Shown here in pieces: positions 38,069 to 46,008 of a stretch of 64,000 bases of DNA. A program made the translations under genes and the position numbers. Under the pieces are notes generated by a model, which was given only the letters and a program-made list of their open reading frames with translations, had not been told where the DNA came from and made no database searches. This DNA comes from an uncultured Castellaniella sp. (GTDB lineage Bacteria; Pseudomonadota; Gammaproteobacteria; Burkholderiales; Burkholderiaceae_B): the NCBI RefSeq assembly GCF_937988725.1, contig NZ_CALKHS010000008.1, forward strand, positions 124,001-188,000, written 5' to 3'. Numbering within the stretch: position 1 is the stretch's first letter; the number at the start of each line of letters is the position of its first letter.

Positions 38069-38097
38069 AGTGTATCCTTTGCGCTGCGAAACCCCAA
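38069..38097 (-). promoter_or_regulatory. Possible promoter of the lapD-like gene
   Basis: On the minus strand, TTGGGG (38097-38092), 17 bases, then TACACT (38074-38069), about 38 bases before the ATG at 38031. Confidence 0.4.
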
Positions 38098-38172
38098 GAA
38101 GCGCACAGCTCGCCCCGATGCATCGACGGTCATCTAAGGGGTAACACGGATACCGTTCTCGGGCGGCTTGTG

Positions 38173-38195
38173 TATAGTTTTAAAACAAACGTTTG
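38173..38195 (+). promoter_or_regulatory. Promoter with CAAACGTTTG operator before the TetR gene
   Basis: A -10-like TATAGT at 38173-38178 is followed by a perfect 10-base palindrome CAAACGTTTG at 38186-38195, which ends eight bases before the TetR start. The half-sites CAAAC/GTTTG resemble the known PsrA-type motif (G/C)AAAC-N-GTTT(G/C) of fatty-acid-responsive TetR regulators. Autoregulation by the adjacent TetR protein is the simplest reading. Confidence 0.5.
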
Positions 38196-38203
38196 AACTA
38201 CAC

Positions 38204-38953
38204 ATGACCATCTCCCGTTCGACCCTCACCCGCGATGCCATTCTCGATGCCGCCGAACATCTGTTCGCCGAGCAGGGGCACGACAAGACTTCCATGCGCC
38301 AGATCACCAAGGCGGCGGACGTCAACCTGTCGGCCGTCAACTATCACTTCGGCTCGAAGGATGCTCTGATCGAAGCCGTCTTCCAGCGCCGGCTGGATGC
38401 CCTGAACGACGAGCGCCTGCGCATCCTGGATACCCTGGAAGCCCAGGCCAACGGCCAGCCGCTGAAGCCCTCGGCCATCGTCGAGGCCTATTTCGGCCCC
38501 CTGGTGCGCCACGCCTGCAGCGCCGGAGCGGAACGCCGCGCCTTCATGCCGCTGCAAAGCAGCAACCTGTCGGACCCCAACGGCGCGATCAACGCTCTGT
38601 TCGAGGCCGAGCGCTCGGTCGTGGCCCATCGCTTCACGCGGGCCCTGCTGACCTCGCTGCCGGGCGTGCCCGAGGCCGAGATCGTCTGGCGCTTCCACTT
38701 CATGCTGGGCGCCACGGCCTACGCCATCATGGGGGCGGACAGTTCCAGCCGGGTCATGAACCTGCAGGGCGATACGAGCCTGAATGCCGACGTGCTGCTC
38801 GACCGCCTGATGGCCTTTTTGCTGGGCGGCCTGCGGGCCCCGCTGCCCGCCCAGCCTTCGCCCCAGTCCGTCCTGCAGGTCGGACTGGATCGTCCGCAGA
38901 CCGGCCACGCCACGGGAATGATGGCCGGACGCGATTCCTCGTCACCGATTTAG
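38204..38953 (+). CDS. TetR-family regulator, probably fatty-acid responsive
   Basis: 249 residues. The N-terminal helix-turn-helix is canonical (TRDAILDAAEHLFAEQGHDKTSMRQITKAADVNLSAVNYHFGSKDALIEAVFQRR, residues about 7-60); the C-terminal ligand domain has the PsrA/FadP-like layout. ATG 38204 is chosen over an upstream in-frame ATG lying within the promoter. A CAAACGTTTG palindrome sits just upstream. Downstream on the same strand are fadL, a hotdog protein, a CHI-like protein and fadD, so control of fatty-acid uptake and activation is likely. The effector (acyl-CoA or free acid) is inferred, not shown. Confidence 0.82.
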   Translation: MTISRSTLTRDAILDAAEHLFAEQGHDKTSMRQITKAADVNLSAVNYHFGSKDALIEAVFQRRLDALNDERLRILDTLEAQANGQPLKPSAIVEAYFGPLVRHACSAGAERRAFMPLQSSNLSDPNGAINALFEAERSVVAHRFTRALLTSLPGVPEAEIVWRFHFMLGATAYAIMGADSSSRVMNLQGDTSLNADVLLDRLMAFLLGGLRAPLPAQPSPQSVLQVGLDRPQTGHATGMMAGRDSSSPI

Positions 38954-39169
38954 GGGGCTTCCATGAAACCAGATGATGGCTGATCCCTATTTGATGCCGG
39001 ACTGACACCGGCTGTTCCCTGAAGCACCCATCACGCTGCGCGATGCGCGGCGCGGGTGTCTGCACGTCAAAAAAACGTCCTGCATGCAGTGCCTACCGGC
39101 ACGGCACGGGGTTCTGCACGCCCGCATTTCGCAGGGCACGCTCAACCATCCATCTGTGGAGTAGACATC

Positions 39170-40522
39170 ATGAAGTTGCATCATTCGATCAAGACCCTGT
39201 CGGCCCTGATCATCGGCCTGGGCGGTATCGGCGCCGCTCACGCGGCCGGTTTTCAGCTGCTGGAGCAAAACGGCAGCGGCCTGGGCAACGCCTACGCGGG
39301 CTCGGCCGCCATCGGCGAAAACGCCAGCGCCAACTATTTCAACCCCGCCAGCATCACCCTGTTGCCAGGCATGAACGTCAGCGCGGGCGTGGTCGGGATC
39401 AAGCCGAGCTTCAAATTCTCGAACGGCGGCAGCACCAGCCCGCTGGGCACTCCGGCCACCGGCGGCAATGGCGGGGACGCCGGCTCCTGGGCGGCCGTGC
39501 CCAACGCGCACTTCACCTGGGAAGTGAATCCGCGCTGGTGGCTGGGCCTGAGCGTGGGCGCGCCCTTCGGCCTGATGACCGACTACGAGAAAGGCTGGGC
39601 CGGCCGCTATCACTCCGAGAAATTCTCCATCGAGAGCATCAACATCAATCCGTCCATCGCCTTCAAGGCCACCGACACGCTCTCCATCGGCGTGGGCGTG
39701 AACTGGATGCAGCTGGACGCGGACTACCGCAAGGCGCAGTTCGTGCCCGGTATCCCGACTGGCGCGATGGGCAACCCCATCCCTCTGCCCGGCGGCGACC
39801 TGAGCGCCAAGGTGAAGGCCAAGGGCGACGCCTGGGGCTGGAACGCCGGCATCCTGTGGCAGGCCACGCCGGACACCCGTTTCGGCCTGTCCTACCGTTC
39901 CAAGGTCAAGATCAACGCGGACGGCACGACCACAGTCGACAATCGCAGCGTCCCCTCCTCGATCCCCGTCGCGCCCGGCATGTCCATTCCCAACCCGGTG
40001 ATGGCGCGGCTGCCACTGGGCGGGCATGATGCCGAAACCACTGTCGAGCTGCCCGACTCCGCCATCTTCAGCGTGGTCCACCAGCTGAACGATCGCTGGA
40101 CCCTGCTGGGCGACGTGGCCTGGACGGGCTGGAGCAGCATTCCGGAACTGAAGATCCAGAACGCCGGCATTCCGGACTCCAGGCTGGATCTGCGCTTCAA
40201 GGATGCCTGGCGCGTGTCCCTGGGCGCGAGCTACCGTCACAGCGACAGCTGGACCTTCAAGGGCGGCGTGGCCTGGGACCAGTCTCCGGTGCGCGACGAC
40301 GCCTACCGCCCCTCGTCCCTGCCGGACAATGACCGCTACTGGGTGTCCCTGGGCGCGCAGTACAGCTTCAGCAAGAACACCGCCATCGACGTCGGCTATG
40401 CGCACCTGTTCGTGAAGAGCACTTCGGTCAACAACGCCTCCTCCAAGGAAGCCGGCGTGCTCAAGGGCGACTACAAGAGCAGCGCGGACGTCGTCGGCGT
40501 GCAGTTCTCGCATCGCTTCTGA
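39170..40522 (+). CDS. fadL: FadL/OmpP1-family long-chain fatty acid outer-membrane channel
   Basis: 450 residues. Signal peptide ends AAHA, and the mature protein begins AGFQLLEQNGSGLGNAYAGSAAIGENASANYFNPASI, the hallmark N-terminal hatch of FadL proteins. It continues as an alternating beta-strand barrel and ends with the outer-membrane C-terminal Phe (VQFSHRF). FadL carries hydrophobic substrates across the outer membrane, mostly fatty acids but sometimes aromatic hydrocarbons. The lipid context here favours fatty acids. A GGAG ribosome site precedes ATG 39170. The 216-base gap before it holds no recognised gene. Confidence 0.92.
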   Translation: MKLHHSIKTLSALIIGLGGIGAAHAAGFQLLEQNGSGLGNAYAGSAAIGENASANYFNPASITLLPGMNVSAGVVGIKPSFKFSNGGSTSPLGTPATGGNGGDAGSWAAVPNAHFTWEVNPRWWLGLSVGAPFGLMTDYEKGWAGRYHSEKFSIESININPSIAFKATDTLSIGVGVNWMQLDADYRKAQFVPGIPTGAMGNPIPLPGGDLSAKVKAKGDAWGWNAGILWQATPDTRFGLSYRSKVKINADGTTTVDNRSVPSSIPVAPGMSIPNPVMARLPLGGHDAETTVELPDSAIFSVVHQLNDRWTLLGDVAWTGWSSIPELKIQNAGIPDSRLDLRFKDAWRVSLGASYRHSDSWTFKGGVAWDQSPVRDDAYRPSSLPDNDRYWVSLGAQYSFSKNTAIDVGYAHLFVKSTSVNNASSKEAGVLKGDYKSSADVVGVQFSHRF

Positions 40523-40541
40523 TCGAGGGCGCCGTGAATCC

Positions 40542-40591
40542 AGTGCCCCGCCTGTCTCATCCCCGTCTGTCCGAGAACCCGGCGGGGCGCT
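40542..40591 (+). promoter_or_regulatory. Hairpin covering the ribosome site of the DUF4442 gene
   Basis: AGTGCCCCGCC at 40542-40552 can pair with GGCGGGGCGCT at 40581-40591 (11 pairs with one G-T). The only purine-rich ribosome site for the ATG at 40595 (GGCGGGG) lies in the second arm. Translation of the DUF4442 protein could thus be limited unless coupled to fadL or opened by a factor. Confidence 0.45.
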
Positions 40592-40594
40592 GAC

Positions 40595-41122
40595 ATGAAG
40601 CTGTCCCACTTGTCCCACCTGCCGCCCCGGTGGCGGGCGCGCGCGATGCGCACGGGCTTCAACCTGCATCCCGCCTTCCGGGCCACCGGCGGGCGGGTGA
40701 TCCACGTATCCCCGGATCTGCTGCACATCCGCGTGCGCCTGGCGCTGACCCGGCGCACCCGCAATCTGGTCGGCTCGATCTACGGCGGTTCGCTGTTCGC
40801 CGTCACGGACGGCGTCCACGCCGGCATGCTGATGGCCCGGCTGGGCCCGGACGTGATCGTCTGGGACAAGGCGGCCACCATCCGCTACCGCAAGCCCGCC
40901 TTCTGCGCGCTGACGGCGGACTTCCGGCTGTCGGAAGCGGAACTGCAAGACATCCGCGATGCGCTGGGCCGCGATCACGAAATCGAACGCACGTACCCGG
41001 TCGAGCTGAAAGGCCCGGACGGCGCCGTGCACACCGAGGTGCGACGCACCCTCTATCTGGCCGACAAGGCCTGGTACAAACATCACAAGCTGCGCGACAG
41101 CGCGGCAGGAGACACAGCATGA
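40595..41122 (+). CDS. DUF4442 hotdog-fold protein
   Basis: 175 residues. The pattern NLHPAFRATGGRVIHVSPDLLHIRVRLALTRRTRNLVGSIYGGSLFAVTDGVHAGMLMARLGPDVIVWDKAATIRYRKPA is that of DUF4442 proteins, hotdog-fold relatives of acyl-CoA thioesterases. A role in acyl-CoA or acyl-ester hydrolysis is likely but not demonstrated. It sits between fadL and the CHI-like gene and overlaps the latter by ATGA. Confidence 0.82.
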   Translation: MKLSHLSHLPPRWRARAMRTGFNLHPAFRATGGRVIHVSPDLLHIRVRLALTRRTRNLVGSIYGGSLFAVTDGVHAGMLMARLGPDVIVWDKAATIRYRKPAFCALTADFRLSEAELQDIRDALGRDHEIERTYPVELKGPDGAVHTEVRRTLYLADKAWYKHHKLRDSAAGDTA

Positions 41123-41790
41123 CGATGCATTCCGTTTCACGGCGCGGCCCGCGCTTGCGCCGGCCTCTCGGGGAAACCGGCTGCGGCGGCGCGGCGCGGG
41201 GCCTGGTCAGAAGCGCTCTGGCCGCCATGGCGGCCGCCGCCGCGCTGTGGCTGGCTTCGCCTGCTCAGGCCCTCACCGTCGCCACCGTGGATGTCCCGGA
41301 ACAGCAGACCGTGGCCGGCCAGACCCTGGCGCTCAACGGTGCGGGACTGCGCCAGCGCTTCGTCTTCCACGTCTACGTGGCGGCGCTCTACCGCCCCACG
41401 GCCACCCATGACGCGCAAACCATCCTGAACAGTCCCGAACCGCAGATGCTGCGGCTGACGCTCTTGCGCGACATCAACGGCAAGGCCCTGACCGACGCGC
41501 TGAACGAAGGCTTGAAGGCCAATAATACCGAGACGGAACTGGCCGCCATGAAGGACGCGACCGACCGCTTCGAGGCCTTCATGAGGACCGGCGGCGAAGG
41601 CGCTTCCGGCGACGTCGTCGAGATCCGTTTCCAGCAGGGGAAGGTCTCGGTATCATTCAAAGGCAAGGCCTTGGGCGAGGTCTCCGACCCGCGTTTCGCC
41701 GCCGCGCTCCTGAAAGTCTGGCTGGGGCCGGCCCCGGCGCAGGAATCCCTGAAACAGGCCCTGCTGGGCCGGAAGACCGCCGCCAACTGA
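41119..41790 (+). CDS. Secreted chalcone-isomerase-like protein
   Basis: 223 residues. A basic N-terminus and hydrophobic stretch (LAAMAAAAALWLASPAQA) form a long signal peptide. The mature part, LTVATVDVPEQQTVAGQTLALNGAGLRQRFVFHVYVAALYRPTATHDAQTILNSPEPQMLRLTLLRDINGKALTDALNEGLKAN, is the chalcone isomerase-like fold found in bacterial periplasmic proteins. Plant relatives of this fold bind fatty acids, so a periplasmic fatty-acid carrier is a reasonable hypothesis in this locus. No chalcone chemistry is expected. Confidence 0.8.
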   Translation: MTMHSVSRRGPRLRRPLGETGCGGAARGLVRSALAAMAAAAALWLASPAQALTVATVDVPEQQTVAGQTLALNGAGLRQRFVFHVYVAALYRPTATHDAQTILNSPEPQMLRLTLLRDINGKALTDALNEGLKANNTETELAAMKDATDRFEAFMRTGGEGASGDVVEIRFQQGKVSVSFKGKALGEVSDPRFAAALLKVWLGPAPAQESLKQALLGRKTAAN

Positions 41791-41820
41791 TTTTTCGCAC
41801 TTGCAAGAAGGAAACACGAC

Positions 41821-43521
41821 ATGGAACGCATCTGGCTGGAACACTACCCCAAAGGGGTGCCGGCGGACATCACCGACCAGGCGGCCGCCTATGCTTCGCT
41901 GGCCGATCTGTTCGAAGAGAGCTGCCGGCGGTACGCCCACAACACGGCGTACATCAGCATGGGTGCGACCATGTCCTACGCCCGGATCCACGAAAAGGCG
42001 CAGGCCTTCGCCGCCTGGCTGCAATCCCAGGGCGTGGACAAGGGCGAACGGGTGGCCCTGATGATGCCCAACCTGCTGCAGTACCCCATCTGCCTGTTCG
42101 GCACGCTGATGGCGGGCGCCGTGGTGGTCAACACCAACCCTCTGTACACCCCGCATGAACTGCACCACCAGCTCAGCGACTCCGGGGCGACCACCGTGGT
42201 GGTGGCCGAGAACTTCGCCGGCACCCTGCAGCAGGCCATGCCGGGCACGGACGTCAAGCGGGTCGTGGTCACGTCGCTGGGTGAAATGCTGGGCTTTCCC
42301 AAGAGCCTGATCACGGACCTGGTCGTGCGCCACGTGAAGAACATGGTGCCGGCCTGGCATATCCCGGGCGCCTTGCGCCTGCGCCAGGCGCTGGAGCAAG
42401 GCGCCCGCGCCCCCTACCGGCGCCCCGCCCTGTCGCACGAGGACCTGGCGGCGCTGCAATACACCGGCGGCACCACGGGGGTGGCCAAGGGCGCCATGCT
42501 CAGCCACGGCAACCTGCTGGCCAATGTCTGCCAGGCCTACGCCTGGGTGCGGCCCTACTGCACGGGCGACCGCGAATGCATCGTGACGGCGCTCCCGCTC
42601 TATCACATCTTCGCCCTGACGGCGAACTGCCTGACCTTCATGCGGATGGGCGCGAGCAACCTGCTGATCGTCAACCCACGCGACATCCCCGGCTTCGTCA
42701 AGGAACTCGGCAAGGTCAAGTTCACGGCCCTGACCGGAGTCAACACCCTGTTCAACGCGCTGCTGAACAACCCCGATTTCAGCAAGCTGGACTTCAGCGG
42801 GCTGAACCTGACCCTGGGCGGCGGCATGGCCGTCCAGGAAGCCATCGCGCAGCGCTGGCTGAAGATCACCGGCAAGCCCATCGCCCAGGCCTACGGCCTG
42901 ACGGAAACCTCGCCCGCCGTGACCATCAACCCGTTCGACAAGGTCGACTTCAACGGCTCGATCGGCCTGCCCGTGCCCTCGACAGACGTCGCCGTGCGCA
43001 CCGACAACCGCGCCATGGCCATCGGCGAGTCCGGCGAAATCTGCGTCAAGGGTCCGCAAGTCATGACAGGCTACTGGAACCGCCCGGAGGAAACCGCCAA
43101 GGCCTTCGACGCCGACGGCTGGCTGATGACCGGCGACATCGGCTACATGAACGACAAGGGCTACGTCTTCCTGCTGGACCGCAAGAAGGACATGATCCTG
43201 GTGTCGGGCTTCAACGTCTACCCGAACGAAGTCGAGGCCGCCGCCATCGAGCACCCCGGCATCCTGGAAGCCGCCGCCGTCGGCGTGCCCAACGGCGCGT
43301 CCGGCGAAGCCGTCAAGCTCTACGTGATCCGCAAGGACCCGACCCTGACCGAAGCCGAGGTCATCGCCCACTGCCGCACGCTGCTGACCGGCTACAAGGT
43401 GCCGAAATTCGTGGAATTCCGCGACGAGCTGCCGCGCAGCAACGTGGGCAAGATCCTGCGCAAGGAACTGCGCAACCAGGATGCGGCCGCCGGCGGCCAG
43501 GACGTCAGCCGTCCCGCCTGA
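41821..43521 (+). CDS. fadD: Long-chain fatty acid--CoA ligase
   Basis: 566-residue acyl-adenylate-forming enzyme that activates fatty acids to acyl-CoA on the inner face of the cytoplasmic membrane. The AMP-binding P-loop YTGGTTGVAKGAMLSHGN lies near residue 214; YGLTETSPAVTINP, TGDIGYMNDKGYVFLLDRKKDMILVSGFNVYPNEVE and the catalytic Lys region RSNVGKILRKELR are all present. The length and motifs match FadD. It is 30 bases after the CHI-like gene with an AAGGAAA ribosome site. Confidence 0.93.
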   Translation: MERIWLEHYPKGVPADITDQAAAYASLADLFEESCRRYAHNTAYISMGATMSYARIHEKAQAFAAWLQSQGVDKGERVALMMPNLLQYPICLFGTLMAGAVVVNTNPLYTPHELHHQLSDSGATTVVVAENFAGTLQQAMPGTDVKRVVVTSLGEMLGFPKSLITDLVVRHVKNMVPAWHIPGALRLRQALEQGARAPYRRPALSHEDLAALQYTGGTTGVAKGAMLSHGNLLANVCQAYAWVRPYCTGDRECIVTALPLYHIFALTANCLTFMRMGASNLLIVNPRDIPGFVKELGKVKFTALTGVNTLFNALLNNPDFSKLDFSGLNLTLGGGMAVQEAIAQRWLKITGKPIAQAYGLTETSPAVTINPFDKVDFNGSIGLPVPSTDVAVRTDNRAMAIGESGEICVKGPQVMTGYWNRPEETAKAFDADGWLMTGDIGYMNDKGYVFLLDRKKDMILVSGFNVYPNEVEAAAIEHPGILEAAAVGVPNGASGEAVKLYVIRKDPTLTEAEVIAHCRTLLTGYKVPKFVEFRDELPRSNVGKILRKELRNQDAAAGGQDVSRPA

Positions 43522-43530
43522 TCTTCGCGT

Positions 43531-43555
43531 CGCGCCGGGCGGAATTCCCGGCGCG
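43531..43555. terminator. Hairpin between convergent fadD and the hypothetical gene
   Basis: A 9-base perfect stem CGCGCCGGG / CCCGGCGCG with a 7-base loop, just after the fadD stop and before the stop of the convergent gene. No T run; probably a weak bidirectional terminator. Confidence 0.4.
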
Positions 43556-43578
43556 CGCTTGCCGCGCCCCGGCCGGCG

Positions 43579-43992
43579 TCACGCCGCCCCGAACACCAGC
43601 GGATCGCCGCCGCGGTCGAACGCCATCAGCGAGCCGACTGCGCCGTACTTGATCATCTGCGTCATGCGCTGAAACGCCAGGTCCACGTCCTTGTTGTCCG
43701 GCAGATAGGCGGACTGGTCCGCCATGGCGGCGACGAACACCACCTGCCAATCATCCTGCCCCGTCTGGCGGGATTCCCGCGCCAGCGCCGCAAAGTCCGT
43801 CAATTCCGCGGGAGTCTTGTCCACGCACAACAGCGGGGTCAACTCACCGCCCTCGCCCCGGGCATGGCTGGCCTTCTGCGCCGGCGTGGCGTCGTCGGGC
43901 ACGCCGCTGGCGGCGAACACGAACAGCAGGCGCTGCGGTTCAGGCTGCTGGCGGGCCGCCTGCAGCAAGTCGTCGAAACAGGTGATGTCCAT
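43579..43992 (-). CDS. Conserved hypothetical protein
   Basis: 137 residues. The pattern FDDLLQAARQQPEPQRLLFVFAASGVPDDATPAQ, LTPLLCVDKTPAELTDFAAL, WQVVFVAAM and DVDLAFQRMTQMIKYGAVGSLMAFDRGGDPLVF is familiar from betaproteobacterial proteins that databases often call ribonucleotide reductase alpha subunit. None of the reductase features (size, cysteines, barrel) is present, so that name should not be transferred. Function unknown; probably cytoplasmic. It follows ggt on the same strand after 108 bases. Confidence 0.7.
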   Translation of the reverse strand: MDITCFDDLLQAARQQPEPQRLLFVFAASGVPDDATPAQKASHARGEGGELTPLLCVDKTPAELTDFAALARESRQTGQDDWQVVFVAAMADQSAYLPDNKDVDLAFQRMTQMIKYGAVGSLMAFDRGGDPLVFGAA

Positions 43993-44100
43993 GGGAAGCG
44001 GTCTCGCGGGAAAGCACAGGCTTCATGCTACCCGATCCCCGCCCGCGCGGCGCCCCGGCGAACCGGGACGCCGCCTCGCTTCTTGATGCAGATCAGCGGC

Positions 44101-45891
44101 TCACCAGCCGACGGCGGCGCCATCGGGGTTGCGCGGATCCGCCGCGCCGTACATCTCCCCGCCGCGGATCTGGATGGTCTGCGTCCTGCCCATCGTGGGC
44201 ATGACGGCGACGTGCTGTCCATAGCTGCGCAACAGCGCCAGGGTGTCGGGGCTGAGGCCCTTTTCCACCCGCAGCTGATCGGGCCACCACTGGTGGTGGA
44301 AGCGCGGCGTGGCGGCGGCCTCGGCCGGGTTCATCCGGAAGTCGATGGCGTCGACCACGGTTTCCAGGACCGTGGTGATGATGCGCGCGCCGCCCGGGCT
44401 GCCGGTCACCAGCCACGGCCGGCCGTCCTTCATGACCAGCGTCGGCGTCATCGACGACAGCGGCCGCTTGCCCGGCGCGATGGCGTTGGCTTCGCCGCCG
44501 ATCAGGCCGTACACGTTGGCCACGCCGGGCTTGGCCGAAAAGTCGTCCATTTCGTTATTGAGCAGGATGCCGGTGCCGTCGGCCACGATGCCGCTGCCGA
44601 AATTGGTGTTCAGCGTGTACGTCACCGCCACGGCATTGCCGGCCGAGTCGGCGACCGAAAAGTGCGTGGTCTGGTCGCTTTCATAGGGTTGCGGCTTGCC
44701 CGGCTTGATGTCCGACGAAGGCCGCGCGCGCTTGGCATCGATGGTGGCGGCCAGCGAGCGGGCATAAGCCTTGGAAATCAGCCCCGACACGGGCACCTTG
44801 ATGAAATCGGTGTCCCCCAGGTATTCCGACCGGTCGGCATAGGCCAGCTTCATGGCCTCGGCCATGTGCTGGATGGTCTGGGCGCTGCCGGCCCCCCACT
44901 CGCCGATCGGCCAGCCTTCCATCATGTTCAGGATCTGCACCAGGTGGATGCCGCCGGAGCTGGGCGGGGGCATCGTCACCACCCGATAGCCCCGGTAATC
45001 GCCCACGATGGGCGCGCGCTCGACCACATGGTACCGGGCCAGATCCTGCATCGTGATCAGGCCGCCGTGCCGCGCCATTTCGGCCGCGATCTTCTGGCCG
45101 ATCACCCCGCGGTAGAAGACGTCGGCCCCCTGGTCGGCGATCAGGCGCAGGGACTGCGCCAAGTCTTTCTGCACCAGCCAGTCGCCGGCCTTCAGGGGCT
45201 GGCCGTCGCGCCAGAAGATGGCCTGGGTGGCAGGCCATTGGCCCATGGTCTTGGCGGTCTTTTCCAGGGTCTCCGCCAAGGTCTGGCTGACCGGATAACC
45301 GCGTTCAGCGAGGCGGATGGCGGGCGCCATCACCTGCGCCAGGGTCAGTTTGCCCCAGCGCTGCTGGGCATGGGTCAGGCCCGCCACGCTGCCCGGCACA
45401 CCCACGGCCAGGTGCGTGAACAGGGAACGGCCATCGACCACCTTGCCCTGAGCATCCAGGTACATGTCGCGCGATGCGCGGCCAGGGGCCATCTCGCGGA
45501 AATCCAGGGCGATGTCCTTGCCGTCCTGCGCGGTGTGCACCATCATGAAGCCCCCGCCGCCGAGATTGCCGGCATTGGGCAGGACCACGGCCAGGGCGAA
45601 GCCCACCGCCACGGCGGCATCGACGGCGTTCCCGCCGGCCTTCAGCATGGCCAGACCGGCCTGGCTGGCCAGTTCCTGTTCGGACACCACCATGCCGCGA
45701 CGGGCGACGACAGGATGGAAGACGTCCATGTCGAAGTCATAGGCGGCGGCAGCGGCCGTCGCGGCGGCCGTGGTGGCCGGCGCGGCAGGCTGCGCCGCCG
45801 CGGCGGCATCGGGCTTGGGCGGCGCCGCGCATGCGGCCAGCAGCGCCGCCAGCAGCACGGACGGAATCAATCGACGATAGGACAGCGTCAT
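44101..45891 (-). CDS. ggt: Gamma-glutamyltransferase
   Basis: 596 residues; cleaves the gamma-glutamyl bond of glutathione and related compounds in the periplasm. The N-terminus MTLSYRRLIPSVLLAALLAACAAP has a lipobox-like LAAC, so it may be a lipoprotein. The large subunit carries the pattern GMVVSEQELASQAGLAMLKAGGNAVDAAVAVGFALAVVLPNAGNLGGGG; autocleavage occurs before the catalytic Thr in SDQTTHFSVADSAGNAVAVTYTLN (residue about 407). The small subunit contains GTGILLNNEMDDFS and GSPGGARIITTVLE. Start is preceded by a GGAGGAG ribosome site. Confidence 0.95.
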   Translation of the reverse strand: MTLSYRRLIPSVLLAALLAACAAPPKPDAAAAAQPAAPATTAAATAAAAAYDFDMDVFHPVVARRGMVVSEQELASQAGLAMLKAGGNAVDAAVAVGFALAVVLPNAGNLGGGGFMMVHTAQDGKDIALDFREMAPGRASRDMYLDAQGKVVDGRSLFTHLAVGVPGSVAGLTHAQQRWGKLTLAQVMAPAIRLAERGYPVSQTLAETLEKTAKTMGQWPATQAIFWRDGQPLKAGDWLVQKDLAQSLRLIADQGADVFYRGVIGQKIAAEMARHGGLITMQDLARYHVVERAPIVGDYRGYRVVTMPPPSSGGIHLVQILNMMEGWPIGEWGAGSAQTIQHMAEAMKLAYADRSEYLGDTDFIKVPVSGLISKAYARSLAATIDAKRARPSSDIKPGKPQPYESDQTTHFSVADSAGNAVAVTYTLNTNFGSGIVADGTGILLNNEMDDFSAKPGVANVYGLIGGEANAIAPGKRPLSSMTPTLVMKDGRPWLVTGSPGGARIITTVLETVVDAIDFRMNPAEAAATPRFHHQWWPDQLRVEKGLSPDTLALLRSYGQHVAVMPTMGRTQTIQIRGGEMYGAADPRNPDGAAVGW

Positions 45892-46008
45892 GGTGGTCTC
45901 CTCCGGTTATGTTCTGGCATCACGCTACCACGGCGGACACCGGCCCAGGACCACTCTATGACGTTTGATAACGGTCGGTAGCAGATGGCAAAGAGAGGGA
46001 TCGCCGGA

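Noticed and set aside
38987..41140. 717-codon open frame antisense to fadL and DUF4442 genes
   Set aside because: The plus-strand genes have signal peptides, family motifs and ribosome sites; the minus frame has none.
43864..45981. 705-codon open frame antisense to ggt
   Set aside because: ggt is firmly identified on the minus strand, and the opposite frame is low-complexity.
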